Program-made: the position numbers and the translations under genes
Part shown: one piece after another, positions 54,130 to 63,119 of the stretch
How the letters are laid out: each line of letters starts with the position of its first letter
Numbering within the stretch: position 1 is the first letter of the stretch
Notes under the pieces: model-generated
What the model saw: the letters and a program-made list of their open reading frames with translations, nothing else
Database searches by the model: none
Told to the model about the DNA's origin: nothing
Assembly (NCBI RefSeq): GCF_007670255.1
Contig: NZ_SZVS01000005.1
Span: 1 to 64,000 of the forward strand
From: Paenarthrobacter nicotinovorans
Lineage (GTDB): Bacteria > Actinomycetota > Actinomycetes > Actinomycetales > Micrococcaceae
Length of the DNA: 64,000 nucleotides
Reading direction: 5' to 3'

Positions 54130-55560
54130 TCAGCCGATGGCTGCCTTGGCGGCGTAATGGCGGTACCTCTCCAGGAAGGGCGCAACGCCTTGGGGCTCAG
54201 CGTGGTCTACAGTGAGCCCTTCCACGGGCCATCCGGGCAACTGGCCCGTGAGGACTCCGGCCGCTTGCCGTGCAGCGCCGTCAGCGACGTACTCGCCGGG
54301 CTTGGGAACAAAGACGGGCAGGCCGAACGCGGAGGCAGCCACGTGTTGAACAGCTTCTGATTGAGCGCCTCCACCAACAAGGATGATCCGCCGGGCATCG
54401 ACACCCTGGGCCTGGAGGGCAGCCAAACCGTCAGCCAGCGAGCAGACAACTCCCTCTATCGCCGCGCGGGCCAGGTTCGCGGGGGTGTAGTTGGAGAGGG
54501 TGAGTCCGTGAAGTGATCCCGTGGCCTCGGGAAGATTCGGGGTTCGTTCGCCTTCGAAATAGGGCACCAGGGTCAAGCCTTCCGCACCTTCCGGAGCGGA
54601 CAGCGCCAGGGCTCCAAGCTCGTTCAGGCTCACGTCGAGCAAGGCGGCGGTGGCATCGAAGATCCGCGTGGCGTTGAGCGTGCAGGCCAGCGGGAGGTAG
54701 TGGCCAGTGGCATCGGCAAAGCCCGCCACCAGTCCACTTGAGTCGCGGGAAGGAGTATCCGAGACCGCGAATACCGTTCCGGACGTTCCGATGGAGATGA
54801 CAACGTCCCCGACGCCGGCACTCACTCCGAGCCCCGCAGCGGCGTTGTCTCCTGCGCCGGGTCCTATCAGGGCGCCGCTTGGGGTCTTGCCTGCCGTCTC
54901 CAGGGGTCCAACGACTCCGGGCAGGACCGGGAGGTGCCCGAGGGTGCTCTCCAGGACATCCGGAAGGTACTCGCCGGTGGTCGCCGAAAAGTATCCCGTG
55001 CCGGAAGCGTCGGAGCGATCGGTGCGGAGTAGTTCCAGCGATGCCGGGCCTGTTCCGGGCCCGTGACCGGCCAATCGCCAGGACAGCCAGTCGTGGGGGA
55101 GGCACACCGCGGCCGTCCGTTGCGCGTTTTCGGGCTCGTTCCGCGCCAGCCAGCGCAGTTTGGTGGCCGTCAGGGACGCCACCGGAACCGTGCCCGTGCT
55201 GCCCGCCCAATAGCTGGCTCCGGCAGCTGGATCACCCTGTCCGGCGTTGCGGATGAGTTCTTCAGCGTCCTGCGCGGAGCGGGTATCGTTCCACAGCAGG
55301 GCAGGACGGACCACATTTCCGCTTTCGTCGAGGCACACCATCCCGTGCTGCTGCCCACCGACGGATACAGCATCGACGTCGTCGAGTCCGCCTGCTGCCG
55401 CGATTGCTTCCTGCAGGGCTGTCCACCAATGATCCGGGTGGATCTCGGTGCCCTCCGGGTGGGAGGCCCGGCCCTGGCGTACCAAGGCTCCGGTAACTGA
55501 ATCCCTGATAACCACTTTGCAGGACTGGGTGGAGCTGTCGATCCCGGCTACGAGAGGCAT
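54130..55560 (-). CDS. xylB: Xylulokinase
   Basis: 476 residues, FGGY kinase. Phosphorylates D-xylulose to D-xylulose 5-phosphate, where the arabinose pathway also ends. [18 protein letters not shown] at the start, [18 protein letters not shown] in the nucleotide region, and [19 protein letters not shown] near the end. ATG at 55560 follows aaagga. Lies 83 bp after xylA. Confidence 0.95.
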   Translation of the reverse strand: MPLVAGIDSSTQSCKVVIRDSVTGALVRQGRASHPEGTEIHPDHWWTALQEAIAAAGGLDDVDAVSVGGQQHGMVCLDESGNVVRPALLWNDTRSAQDAEELIRNAGQGDPAAGASYWAGSTGTVPVASLTATKLRWLARNEPENAQRTAAVCLPHDWLSWRLAGHGPGTGPASLELLRTDRSDASGTGYFSATTGEYLPDVLESTLGHLPVLPGVVGPLETAGKTPSGALIGPGAGDNAAAGLGVSAGVGDVVISIGTSGTVFAVSDTPSRDSSGLVAGFADATGHYLPLACTLNATRIFDATAALLDVSLNELGALALSAPEGAEGLTLVPYFEGERTPNLPEATGSLHGLTLSNYTPANLARAAIEGVVCSLADGLAALQAQGVDARRIILVGGGAQSEAVQHVAASAFGLPVFVPKPGEYVADGAARQAAGVLTGQLPGWPVEGLTVDHAEPQGVAPFLERYRHYAAKAAIG

Positions 55561-55583
55561 GCGTTGTTCCTTTGGCGGGCCGC

Positions 55584-55617
55584 GCCGGGCTGCCCGGGAA
55601 ATCCTGGGCAGCCCGGC
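55584..55617 (-). terminator. Hairpin between xylA and xylB
   Basis: gccgggctgccc (55584-55595) and gggcagcccggc (55606-55617), perfect 12-bp stem with 10-base loop. It could reduce transcription into xylB or protect the xylA mRNA end. No T run. Confidence 0.6.
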
Positions 55618-55643
55618 GGCGGGGTTGCGGTGGTGGGAGTGGC

Positions 55644-56831
55644 TTAGCGGGCGCCGAGGAGGTGTTCGATGGCCAGCTGGTTGAGGCGGATGAACGCGAA
55701 CGAGCGCTCAGCTGCCTTGTCGGCGTCGAACGCGTCGAAGGCGCTGGCGTCAGCCAGCAGGTCAGCGGTGGTTTCGCCCGCACCCAGGGTGCTCTCGCCG
55801 AGTTCGAACACGCCCGAGGTTGCCAGGGCTTCCTGTACTTCGGGATCCGCGCGGAAGGCCAGGGCGCGTTCCTTCAGCAGGAGGTACATGGACATGTTGG
55901 ACTTGGCCGATTCCCAGACGCCGTCGTAGCCATCGGTGCGGGAGGGCTTGTAGTCGAAGTGGCGCGGGCCGGTGTACTTGGGGCCGCCGTTGGGGAAGCC
56001 GTTCTCCAGGAGGTCCACAGTGAAGAAGGCGCTGGTGAGATCGCCGTGGCCGAAGACGAGGTCTTGGTCGTACTTGATACCGCGCTGGCCGTTGAGGTCG
56101 ATGTGGAAGAGCTTGCCGGCCCACAGTGCCTGGGCGATGCCGTGGGTGAAGTTCAGTCCGGCCATCTGCTCGTGGCCCGTTTCAGGGTTGAGGCCGACGA
56201 TGTCGCCGTGCTCCAGCTGGGCAATGAACGCAAGGCCGTGGCCCACGGTGGGGAGGAAGATGTCGCCGCGTGGCTCGTTCGGCTTGGGTTCCAGGGCGAT
56301 GCGCAGGCCGTAGCCCTTCTCCTTGATGTACCCGGCGGCGGTGTCAACGCCTTCCTTCATGCGGTCCAGTGCCGCAGCGAGGTCCTTTGAGCCGTCGTAC
56401 TCGCTGCCTTCGCGGCCGCCCCACATGACGAAGGTTTCGGCGCCAAGCTCAGCCGCGAGGTCGATGTTCCGGAGGATCTTGCTTAGTGCGAAGCGGCGGA
56501 TGGAGCGGTCGTTGGAGGTGAATCCGCCGTCCTTGAAGACCGGGTGGCTGAAGAGGTTGGTGGTGACCATGGGCGTCTTCAGGCCGGTCTCGGCCAGGGC
56601 TGCCTTGAAGTTCTTCAGGATGAGTTCGCGCTCGGAGGCGCTCGCATCGAAGGGAACCAGGTCATTGTCATGGAAGGTGATGCCGTAGGCGCCGAGTTCG
56701 CTCAGCTTGTGGACTGCTTCGACCGGATCCAGTGCCTGGCGCGTCGCCACGCCGAAGGGGTCGGCGCCGGTCCAACCGACCGTCCAGAGACCAAAAGTGA
56801 ACTTGTCTGCAGGGGTGGGCTGCGGGGTCAT
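55644..56831 (-). CDS. xylA: Xylose isomerase
   Basis: 395 residues, the actinobacterial (group I) length. Isomerises D-xylose to D-xylulose with divalent metal. Active-site blocks are visible: [12 protein letters not shown] with the ring-opening His, [10 protein letters not shown], the metal-binding EPKPNEPR and [16 protein letters not shown]. The ATG at 56831 behind aaaggagc is chosen over 56852. Confidence 0.97.
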   Translation of the reverse strand: MTPQPTPADKFTFGLWTVGWTGADPFGVATRQALDPVEAVHKLSELGAYGITFHDNDLVPFDASASERELILKNFKAALAETGLKTPMVTTNLFSHPVFKDGGFTSNDRSIRRFALSKILRNIDLAAELGAETFVMWGGREGSEYDGSKDLAAALDRMKEGVDTAAGYIKEKGYGLRIALEPKPNEPRGDIFLPTVGHGLAFIAQLEHGDIVGLNPETGHEQMAGLNFTHGIAQALWAGKLFHIDLNGQRGIKYDQDLVFGHGDLTSAFFTVDLLENGFPNGGPKYTGPRHFDYKPSRTDGYDGVWESAKSNMSMYLLLKERALAFRADPEVQEALATSGVFELGESTLGAGETTADLLADASAFDAFDADKAAERSFAFIRLNQLAIEHLLGAR

Positions 56832-56882
56832 GATTGCTCCTTTGCAAGGCAACGGGAAAGAAATGAAAAACAGCGTTCCAAT

Positions 56883-56901
56883 TAGTTTTCAATCTGAACT
56901 A
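56883..56901. promoter_or_regulatory. Candidate xyl operator
   Basis: tagtt-ttcaatctg-aacta within the AT-rich xylA/ROK divergent region (56832-56973), a spaced inverted repeat of the form bound by ROK-type XylR repressors. Support is by position and symmetry only. Confidence 0.4.
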
Positions 56902-56973
56902 TATGGGGGATGATGGATCATGGTCAATGGAAGTCCGCAAGAAATTTTTCAATCGATGAGGAGGTCCCTGCCG

Positions 56974-58179
56974 ATGAATGAGCCAACCGCGCCCGGACGC
57001 GTGGGTGACGTCCGCCGTCGAAATCTTTCGCTGGTGTTGGACTCGATTGCCAAAACCGCTGACGCCAAACCCAGCCGCGCGCAGCTCGCTGCCGGCACCG
57101 GGCTCACCAAGGCCGCGGTCTCCAGCCTTGTGGCGGATCTTGTCGAGTCGGGCCTGGTGTCCGAGGTCGGCCTTTACCGTGATGGCGAGCGGGGGCGGCC
57201 GGGGCAGGGCTTGGAACTGAACTCCCGTCGGGGTGTGGTCGGCATGGAGATCAACGTCGATTATCTGGCCGTGGGCCTGGTGGACCTCGCGGGAAACCTT
57301 CGTTTCCATTCTGCCGTTGAGTCGCGGAACCGCGCAGTGCCGCCCGCACAGGTCATGGACCAGCTGGCTGTTTTGGCCGCTGAAGCGAAAGCTGCGGCAG
57401 CGGCCGAGGACATTGCCATCCTGGGCGGGGGGTTGGCGGTGCCGGGTCTGGTGGATGACAAGGGTGACGTCGTGCTGTCCGCCCCCAACCTTCATTGGGA
57501 GCATGAGAAGTTGCGTCCTCAATCCCTGCTGGAGGGCGCACCGCTGGGCGTCAAACTGTCCAACGAAGCCAACAGCGCAGCCCTCGGCGAGCTTTGGTAT
57601 GGCGGAGGGCCAACTGACTTCCTGTACGTCTCGGGTGAGGTCGGTGTCGGTGGTGGCGTCATCATTGGCTCCGAGTTGTACACCGGACCAGGGGGATCGG
57701 CGGGCGAGCTGGGGCATATCGTGGTGCACCCCGAGGGCCCTGCGTGCTCGTGCGGCGGTGCGGGCTGCCTTGAGACCTTTGCCGGCCAGGAAGCCATTTT
57801 CGAAGCGGCAGGGATTGCCGCGGGCACACTGGGTGAGCGGACCGACATGCTGCTGGCGGCGTTGGGCGCCCACGAGCCCAGGGCCACTGCGGCAGTTCAC
57901 GACGCCGGTCGCTACCTGGGCGTTGCACTCGCCTCGGCCGCGCGGTTGATGGATATTGAAGCCGTGGTCCTCGGTGGGCATTTCGCTGTTCTTGGGGAGT
58001 GGCTCAGGCCCTCCCTCCTGGCCAGCCTGGAACGGCATGCGCCCGGGCTCCTGGCTCCGGAAAACCTCACGGTGTCCGGGCTGGAGCATTCCGGCACGCT
58101 CCTGGGCGCCGCCGGCCAGGTGATCCGCTCTGTTATCGAGTCGCCTTTCGAGTTTCTGTTGGCGAGCAAATTGGCCTGA
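56974..58179 (+). CDS. ROK-family transcriptional regulator (XylR-like)
   Basis: 401 residues. N-terminal winged helix (RAQLAAGTGLTKAAVSSLVADLVESG), then a ROK sugar-kinase-like domain with the zinc motif CSCGGAGCLE at about 268. Divergent from xylA, so it is the likely xylose repressor. The ATG at 56974 lies 9 bp after aggagg; earlier ATGs at 56920 and 56956 are less likely. Confidence 0.92.
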   Translation: MNEPTAPGRVGDVRRRNLSLVLDSIAKTADAKPSRAQLAAGTGLTKAAVSSLVADLVESGLVSEVGLYRDGERGRPGQGLELNSRRGVVGMEINVDYLAVGLVDLAGNLRFHSAVESRNRAVPPAQVMDQLAVLAAEAKAAAAAEDIAILGGGLAVPGLVDDKGDVVLSAPNLHWEHEKLRPQSLLEGAPLGVKLSNEANSAALGELWYGGGPTDFLYVSGEVGVGGGVIIGSELYTGPGGSAGELGHIVVHPEGPACSCGGAGCLETFAGQEAIFEAAGIAAGTLGERTDMLLAALGAHEPRATAAVHDAGRYLGVALASAARLMDIEAVVLGGHFAVLGEWLRPSLLASLERHAPGLLAPENLTVSGLEHSGTLLGAAGQVIRSVIESPFEFLLASKLA

Positions 58180-58279
58180 AGTACAGGCAATTTCGGCGGG
58201 GTTCTTCCGGAGTTTTCATCAGTATGCTTAGTATTGATGAGTCAGCTGTTCGCGCAAACTACCCACGGACGAGTGCCTC

Positions 58280-59359
58280 ATGACTACACAAGACTCAGCC
58301 CACAAAAGTACAACCAAAGCGCAGACCGCGCCTTCGCCGGAAGATTCCAGTAAGCCAGACAGTCCCAACGACCTCGTCAAGCCTACGTGGACCTACATCG
58401 CCAAGCGCACGCTCAGCGAGTTCAGCAAGGACCAGTGCCCCGATGCCGCCGCAGGTCTGACGTACTACGCTGTTTTGTCGCTCTTCCCGGCGCTCTTGGC
58501 CCTGGTGTCGGTCCTGGGACTCTTTGGCGATGCGGGCAAGACCACCTCAGCCATCCTCGATATCGTCCAGCAATTCGCGCCAGGACCTGGTGTGGAGGCC
58601 ATGCGCCAACCAATCGAGGAGCTCACCCGATCCAACGCTGCGGGCTTCGCCTTGGTTTTCGGTGTTCTGGCGGCTCTCTGGTCCGCCTCCGGCTATGTCA
58701 CCGCCTTCAGCCGGGCCATGAACCGGGTCTACGAAGTGGACGAAGGCCGCGGACTCGTGAAGCTGCGCGGAACGATGCTCGCCGTAACGGTCGTGGCCGT
58801 GGTGGGTGCTGCCCTGGTGGCGGCCATGCTGGTCCTCAGCGGGCCCGTAGCCGAGGCGATCGGCGGGGCCATCGGCCTCTCCGAAGCTTTCGTAACCGTG
58901 TGGAACATCGCCAAGTGGCCGGTCCTCATCGTGATCGTGGTGGCCATCATCGCCGTCCTTTACTACTTCACTCCCAACGTCAAGCAGCCCAAGTTCCGTT
59001 GGATGAGCATGGGCTCCCTGATCGCGCTCGTGATTTTCGCCCTGGCTTCCCTGGGCTTCGGCTTCTACGTGGCCAACTTCAGCAACTACAACAAGACCTA
59101 CGGTGCGCTGGCGGGCGTCATCATCATGCTGCTGTGGCTGTGGATCCTGAACATGTCCCTGCTGTTCGGTGCCGAGTTCGACGCCGAGATGGAACGCGGC
59201 CGGCAGCTCCAGGGCGGAATCAAGGCTGAGGAAAGCCTTCAGCTGCCTCCCCGGGACACCAAGCGCAGCGAGAAGCAGCAGAAAAAGGAAGAAGAGTTGG
59301 TCAGCCGAGGCGAGGAACTCCGCGAAACCCACGGCGAAGACTCCAAGAAAGACAAATAG
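58280..59359 (+). CDS. YihY/BrkB-family membrane protein
   Basis: 359 residues. Six hydrophobic helices; the family patterns QCPDAAAGLTYYAVLSLFPALLAL, SASGYVTAFSRAMNRVYEV and LLWLWILNMSLLFGAEFDAEMER are intact. The N-terminal 45 and C-terminal 55 residues are charged tails. Function of the family is not settled. The gene is followed without gap by a small protein gene. Confidence 0.92.
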   Translation: MTTQDSAHKSTTKAQTAPSPEDSSKPDSPNDLVKPTWTYIAKRTLSEFSKDQCPDAAAGLTYYAVLSLFPALLALVSVLGLFGDAGKTTSAILDIVQQFAPGPGVEAMRQPIEELTRSNAAGFALVFGVLAALWSASGYVTAFSRAMNRVYEVDEGRGLVKLRGTMLAVTVVAVVGAALVAAMLVLSGPVAEAIGGAIGLSEAFVTVWNIAKWPVLIVIVVAIIAVLYYFTPNVKQPKFRWMSMGSLIALVIFALASLGFGFYVANFSNYNKTYGALAGVIIMLLWLWILNMSLLFGAEFDAEMERGRQLQGGIKAEESLQLPPRDTKRSEKQQKKEEELVSRGEELRETHGEDSKKDK

Positions 59360-59566
59360 ATGCCGGCAAGCAAAGATACAAAGCTCAAGACGGTCAGGAA
59401 CGGCGACCGGCTGCGGATCGGCGGTGAAGTCTTCCGGGTCAGCGCGGTCGAGCCGCAGTTGGATTCGCACAACATCAGGCTCGAGCTGCAAGGGCACGAC
59501 GGCGGACTGGTCACCTTGATCGGACTGCCGAAGACCCGGGTGGAGCTGGCAGCGAAAGCTTCGTGA
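59360..59566 (+). CDS. Small basic protein of unknown function
   Basis: 68 residues starting directly after the YihY stop. Lys/Arg-rich with a beta-type pattern (GDRLRIGGEVFRVSAVEPQ). It resembles a small SH3-like barrel but I do not recognise a family. Co-transcription with the YihY gene is likely. Confidence 0.7.
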   Translation: MPASKDTKLKTVRNGDRLRIGGEVFRVSAVEPQLDSHNIRLELQGHDGGLVTLIGLPKTRVELAAKAS

Positions 59567-59593
59567 TCTGGCCGTCACCCCTTCGAACGCAAA

Positions 59594-59678
59594 GCGGGCC
59601 CCTGCCGTGACCGTGGCAGGGGCCCACTGGATTTTGGAGCGGTCCTCCCGCGGAGCTTAGGGCATCGGCGGGAGGACC
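59594..59678. terminator. Back-to-back terminator hairpins
   Basis: First hairpin gggcccctgcc (59596-59606) / ggcaggggccc (59615-59625) then cactggatttt, ending the YihY operon. Second hairpin ggtcctcccgc (59641-59651) / gcgggaggacc (59668-59678), next to the stop of the converging isomerase gene. Confidence 0.8.
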
Positions 59679-59684
59679 ACGCTT

Positions 59685-60524
59685 TTACGCGAACGGGAGG
59701 ACGAGCTCCGCGTAGCGCTGCTTCATGGTTTCCAGGACAGAGTCGCCGTCCGCGTCCCAGATGTCCTGGTTGAAGATTTCAACCTCGATGTCGCCCGTGT
59801 ATCCGGCGTCCCTGACCCAGGTGCCGATGGTCGCGAAGTCGATGACGCCGTCGCCCATCATGCCGCGCGAGAGCAACGCGTCGGCGGCGATCGGCAGGTT
59901 GAAATCGCACACCTGATAGGAGGCGATGCGGTCTTCGCGTCCGGCACGTTCGATCTGAGCCTTCAGCTCCGGATCCCACCAGACATGGAAGGTGTCGACG
60001 GCGACGCCGACGGCCTTCGCGTCGTACGGCGCGGCAAGATCCAAGGCCTGGCCCAAAGTGGAAATGAGTGCACGGTCAGCCGCGTACATCGGGTGGAGCG
60101 GCTCAAGGACCAGACGGACGCCGTTCTCCGAGGCGAACGGGACCAGTTCCTCCAGGCGATCGGCCACACGCTGGCGGGCGGCGACGACGTCCTTCTCTCC
60201 GGGAGCCAGTCCGCCGACCACCAGGAACAATTCCTGCGTGTCCAGGGCAACGGCTTCACGGATGGCCTCGAAGTTGTCGGCCAGCGCGGCGGCCTGTCCC
60301 TCGGCGTCGGCCGCGGTCAGGAACCCGCCACGGCACAAGGACGAGACACGGAGCCCGGCGTCCTTGATCAGCTTGGCGGCCTTGTCGAGCCCGGCCTCTG
60401 CCACGCGGTCACGCCACGGTCCAATGGCCGGAATGCCTGCCCGTGCGCAACCATCCACGGCCTCGGCGAGGGTCCACTTCTTGGTGGTGGCGCTGTTGAG
60501 GGAGAGTCGTGAGAAGTCGCTCAT
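59685..60524 (-). CDS. Sugar phosphate isomerase/epimerase-like TIM barrel
   Basis: 279 residues, AP-endonuclease-2 / xylose-isomerase-like fold. LVLEPLHPMYA, GVAVDTFHVWWDPEL and GDIEVEIFNQDIWD carry the putative metal ligands. Product and substrate unknown. Last gene of the three-gene operon, overlapping the DUF993 gene by 4 bp. Confidence 0.9.
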   Translation of the reverse strand: MSDFSRLSLNSATTKKWTLAEAVDGCARAGIPAIGPWRDRVAEAGLDKAAKLIKDAGLRVSSLCRGGFLTAADAEGQAAALADNFEAIREAVALDTQELFLVVGGLAPGEKDVVAARQRVADRLEELVPFASENGVRLVLEPLHPMYAADRALISTLGQALDLAAPYDAKAVGVAVDTFHVWWDPELKAQIERAGREDRIASYQVCDFNLPIAADALLSRGMMGDGVIDFATIGTWVRDAGYTGDIEVEIFNQDIWDADGDSVLETMKQRYAELVLPFA

Positions 60525-61735
60525 GCGCCCACCCCGTTGATGCGCAGGTAATCGGACATGCGGAACGCGGCCAGCGATGGATCCTTCAGCAAGCCCGCCT
60601 GGTCGGCCAGCTCGAAGGTCTTTGCCAGGTGCAGGACCGAACGGCCCGAATGCAGGCCGCCCACCATCTGGAAGCCGGGCTGTTTGCCGTTGAGCCAGGA
60701 CAGGAAAGCGATGCCTGTCTTGTAATAGAAGGTCGGGGCGCTGAAGATGTGCTTTCCGAGCTCACGGGTGGAGTCCAGGATCGCTCGTGCCTCGGCGCCA
60801 TGACCGGCGTCGTACTTCTGCAGGGCGACCGAAGCGGCAGGGTAGATTGCCGCGAAGATGCCCAGCAGGGCGTCCGAGTGGTGGGTCTCGTCGCCGTCGA
60901 TCAGTTCGGGGTAGTTGAAATCGTCGCCGGTGTAGAGGCGGACGCCTTCCGGGAGGTTCGCGCGGAGGGCGACTTCGTGCGAGGCGTCCAGCAGCGAAAC
61001 CTTGACCCCGTCGACCTTGTCCGCGTGTTCCCGGATCAAACTGAGGAACGTTTCGGTAGCTACGGAAACGTCGTCCGAGCCCCAGTAGCGGGCCAGCGCG
61101 GGATCGAACATGGTGCCCAGCCAGTGAAGAATGACGGGCTGGTCCACTTCCTGCAGGAGCGTGGAGTAGACGTGCAGGTAGTCGTCGGCGCCATGGGCCA
61201 CCTTGGCCAGCGCACGGGACGCCATCAGGATCACCTTGGGGCCGGCTTCGCTGACGACGGCGATCTGCTCGCGGTAGGCATCAATCACCGCCTGGACGCC
61301 GGCTGCGCCGTCGGGAAGGGAAGTGATGTCCAGCTGGTCGGTGCCCGCGCCGCAGGACACAAGGTCGCGGACGGACTTGCCGGCAATTGCTGCGTTTCCT
61401 GCTGAAACAACCGAAGCAGCCTCCGCACCCGTGCGCTTGATGAGCTGCTGGGTTGCTGCCCAGTCCAGGCCCATGCCGCGCTGGGCAGTATCCATGGCGT
61501 CGGCGACGCCCAAGCCGTAGGACCAGAGCTCGTGGCGGTAGGCCAGCGTCGCGTCCCAGTCGAGCTGTGCCGGCGCGCCGGGGGTGTTGTCAGCAGCGAC
61601 TTCAGGGATGACGTGGGCCGCGGCGTAGGCCCGGCGGGAGGTCAGGGGAGCGGTTGGTTTGGCCCACGTGGTGGCGGCCTGGAGGCGGTACTCGCGGGTG
61701 CCGCCGTCGTCGGTGGGAAGGATCAGTGACGTCAT
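60521..61735 (-). CDS. DUF993 family, dihydrodipicolinate-synthase-like
   Basis: 404 residues, recognised as DUF993, a TIM-barrel group distantly related to DapA-type lyases. Notable segments are QPVILHWLGTMFDPALARYWG, VKVSLLDASHEVALRANLPEGVRLYTGDDFNYPELI and AFLSWLNGKQPGFQMVGG. An aldolase or lyase role is inferred from the fold only. The ATG at 61735 shares a base with the stop of the preceding oxidoreductase gene. The frame from 61882 lies within that gene. Confidence 0.87.
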   Translation of the reverse strand: MTSLILPTDDGGTREYRLQAATTWAKPTAPLTSRRAYAAAHVIPEVAADNTPGAPAQLDWDATLAYRHELWSYGLGVADAMDTAQRGMGLDWAATQQLIKRTGAEAASVVSAGNAAIAGKSVRDLVSCGAGTDQLDITSLPDGAAGVQAVIDAYREQIAVVSEAGPKVILMASRALAKVAHGADDYLHVYSTLLQEVDQPVILHWLGTMFDPALARYWGSDDVSVATETFLSLIREHADKVDGVKVSLLDASHEVALRANLPEGVRLYTGDDFNYPELIDGDETHHSDALLGIFAAIYPAASVALQKYDAGHGAEARAILDSTRELGKHIFSAPTFYYKTGIAFLSWLNGKQPGFQMVGGLHSGRSVLHLAKTFELADQAGLLKDPSLAAFRMSDYLRINGVGA

Positions 61736-62904
61736 TAGAGGGTGATCTCCGGGATGTCGATGGTGCGGCGCTCTGCCGAGGACTGCAGTCCGAGCTCGGC
61801 CAGCTGCACGCCGCGGGCGGCGGAGAGCAGGCCAAAACGGTGCTCGCGGCCGGCGACGACGTCGCGCAGGAACTCTTCCCACTGCAGCTTGAAGCCGTTG
61901 TCCAGTTCAGCGTTGGCGGGGACTTCCTGCCACTGGCTGCGGAAGGACTCGGTGACGGGAAGGTCCGGGTTCCAGACCGGCTTGGGGGTGTGGGCGCGCT
62001 GCTGCGCAACGCACTTGTTCAGACCGGCGACGGCGGAACCGTGCGTGCCGTCGATCTGGAACTCAACCAGTTCGTCGCGGTAGACGCGGACGGCCCAGGA
62101 GGAGTTGATCTGGCCGATGACCTCGTCGCCCCCCGGCGTCTCGAGCTCGAAAATGCCGTACGAGGCGTCATCCGCGGTGGCCTTGTATTCCTTGCCGGCC
62201 TCGTCCCAGCGGGCGGGGATGTGCGTAGCGGTCTTGGCGTTCACGCTCTTGACCTTGCCGATGATGCCTTCGAGCACGTAGTTCCAGTGGCAGAACATGT
62301 CCGTGGTCATTCCGCCGCCATCTTCCTTGCGGTAGTTCCAGGACGGACGCTGGGCAGCCTGTACGTCGCCTTCGAAGACCCAGTAGCCGAACTCGCCGCG
62401 GATGGAGAGGATGCGTCCGAAGAAGCCCTCGTCCACCAGGCGCCGCAGCTTGACCAGGCCGGGGAGGTACAGCTTGTCGTGGACCACGCCTGCCGTGACG
62501 CCGGCTTCCTTGCCGATCCGGGCGAGCTCGATCGCTTCTTCCAGGGTCTCGGCGGTGGGCTTCTCGGTGAAGATGTGCTTGCCGGCGCGCATGGCCTTCT
62601 TGAGGGTGGCTGCGCGGAGACTGGTCATGGAGGCGTCGAAGATGATGTCCACGGTGGGGTCGTTGATGACGGCGTCCAGGTCCGTGGTCCATTCGGAGAC
62701 CTTGTGAAGCTCTGCGAGCTCGCGGATCTTGGCTTCGTTCCGGCCAACCAGGATCGGTTCCACCTGGACCTTGGTGCCGTCTTCAAGGGTGAAGCCGCCG
62801 GCGTCGCGAATGGGGAGGATGGACCGCAGCAGATGCTGGCGGTAGCCCATCCGGCCGGTGATGCCGTTCATGGCGATGCGGATCGTCTTTGTTTCGAAGC
62901 CCAT
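61735..62904 (-). CDS. Gfo/Idh/MocA-family oxidoreductase
   Basis: 389 residues. The N-terminal Rossmann loop is unusual (AMNGITGRMGYRQHL instead of the common GxGxxG), followed by the family EKPTAETLEEAIEL motif and a C-terminal beta-sheet domain. Probably NAD(P)-dependent oxidation of a sugar or polyol. First gene of the operon; ATG at 62904 with ggagaa upstream is preferred to 63039. Confidence 0.9.
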   Translation of the reverse strand: MGFETKTIRIAMNGITGRMGYRQHLLRSILPIRDAGGFTLEDGTKVQVEPILVGRNEAKIRELAELHKVSEWTTDLDAVINDPTVDIIFDASMTSLRAATLKKAMRAGKHIFTEKPTAETLEEAIELARIGKEAGVTAGVVHDKLYLPGLVKLRRLVDEGFFGRILSIRGEFGYWVFEGDVQAAQRPSWNYRKEDGGGMTTDMFCHWNYVLEGIIGKVKSVNAKTATHIPARWDEAGKEYKATADDASYGIFELETPGGDEVIGQINSSWAVRVYRDELVEFQIDGTHGSAVAGLNKCVAQQRAHTPKPVWNPDLPVTESFRSQWQEVPANAELDNGFKLQWEEFLRDVVAGREHRFGLLSAARGVQLAELGLQSSAERRTIDIPEITL

Positions 62905-62983
62905 GTTTTCTCCAGTGCCTGATGTGCCGGTCGCTGTGCGGATGCCGGTGCTTGGTTGGTCTTGTCTTGGGAGAGCGCCCATC

Positions 62984-63050
62984 TTGGAAAGCGCATTCCC
63001 GCTGAGATTGATGATGCACCACGGAATGCCCTTTGGCAAGCGCTTTCCCA
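62984..63050. promoter_or_regulatory. LacI-type operators in divergent promoter region
   Basis: ttggaaagcgcattccc (62984-63000) and tggcaagcgctttccca (63034-63050), two near-palindromes around gcgc, 50 bp apart. A weaker gggagagcgccc lies at 62969. They sit between the oxidoreductase operon and the LacI gene and likely bind its product, possibly with a DNA loop. Confidence 0.75.
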
Positions 63051-63119
63051 GAATTGGCGAGGAACTGCCATAATTTTCTTAGCGCCAGCCCCGGCGCTTG
63101 AAGAAGAGGAGTCTCCCCT

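Noticed and set aside
58217..58241. tcatcagta/tattgatga imperfect repeat before the YihY gene
   Set aside because: Short, with a mismatch and no neighbouring regulator; not enough for an operator call.
61654..62922. 422-aa plus-strand frame
   Set aside because: Antisense of the Gfo/Idh/MocA gene, which has the EKPTAE motif and a proper ribosome site.
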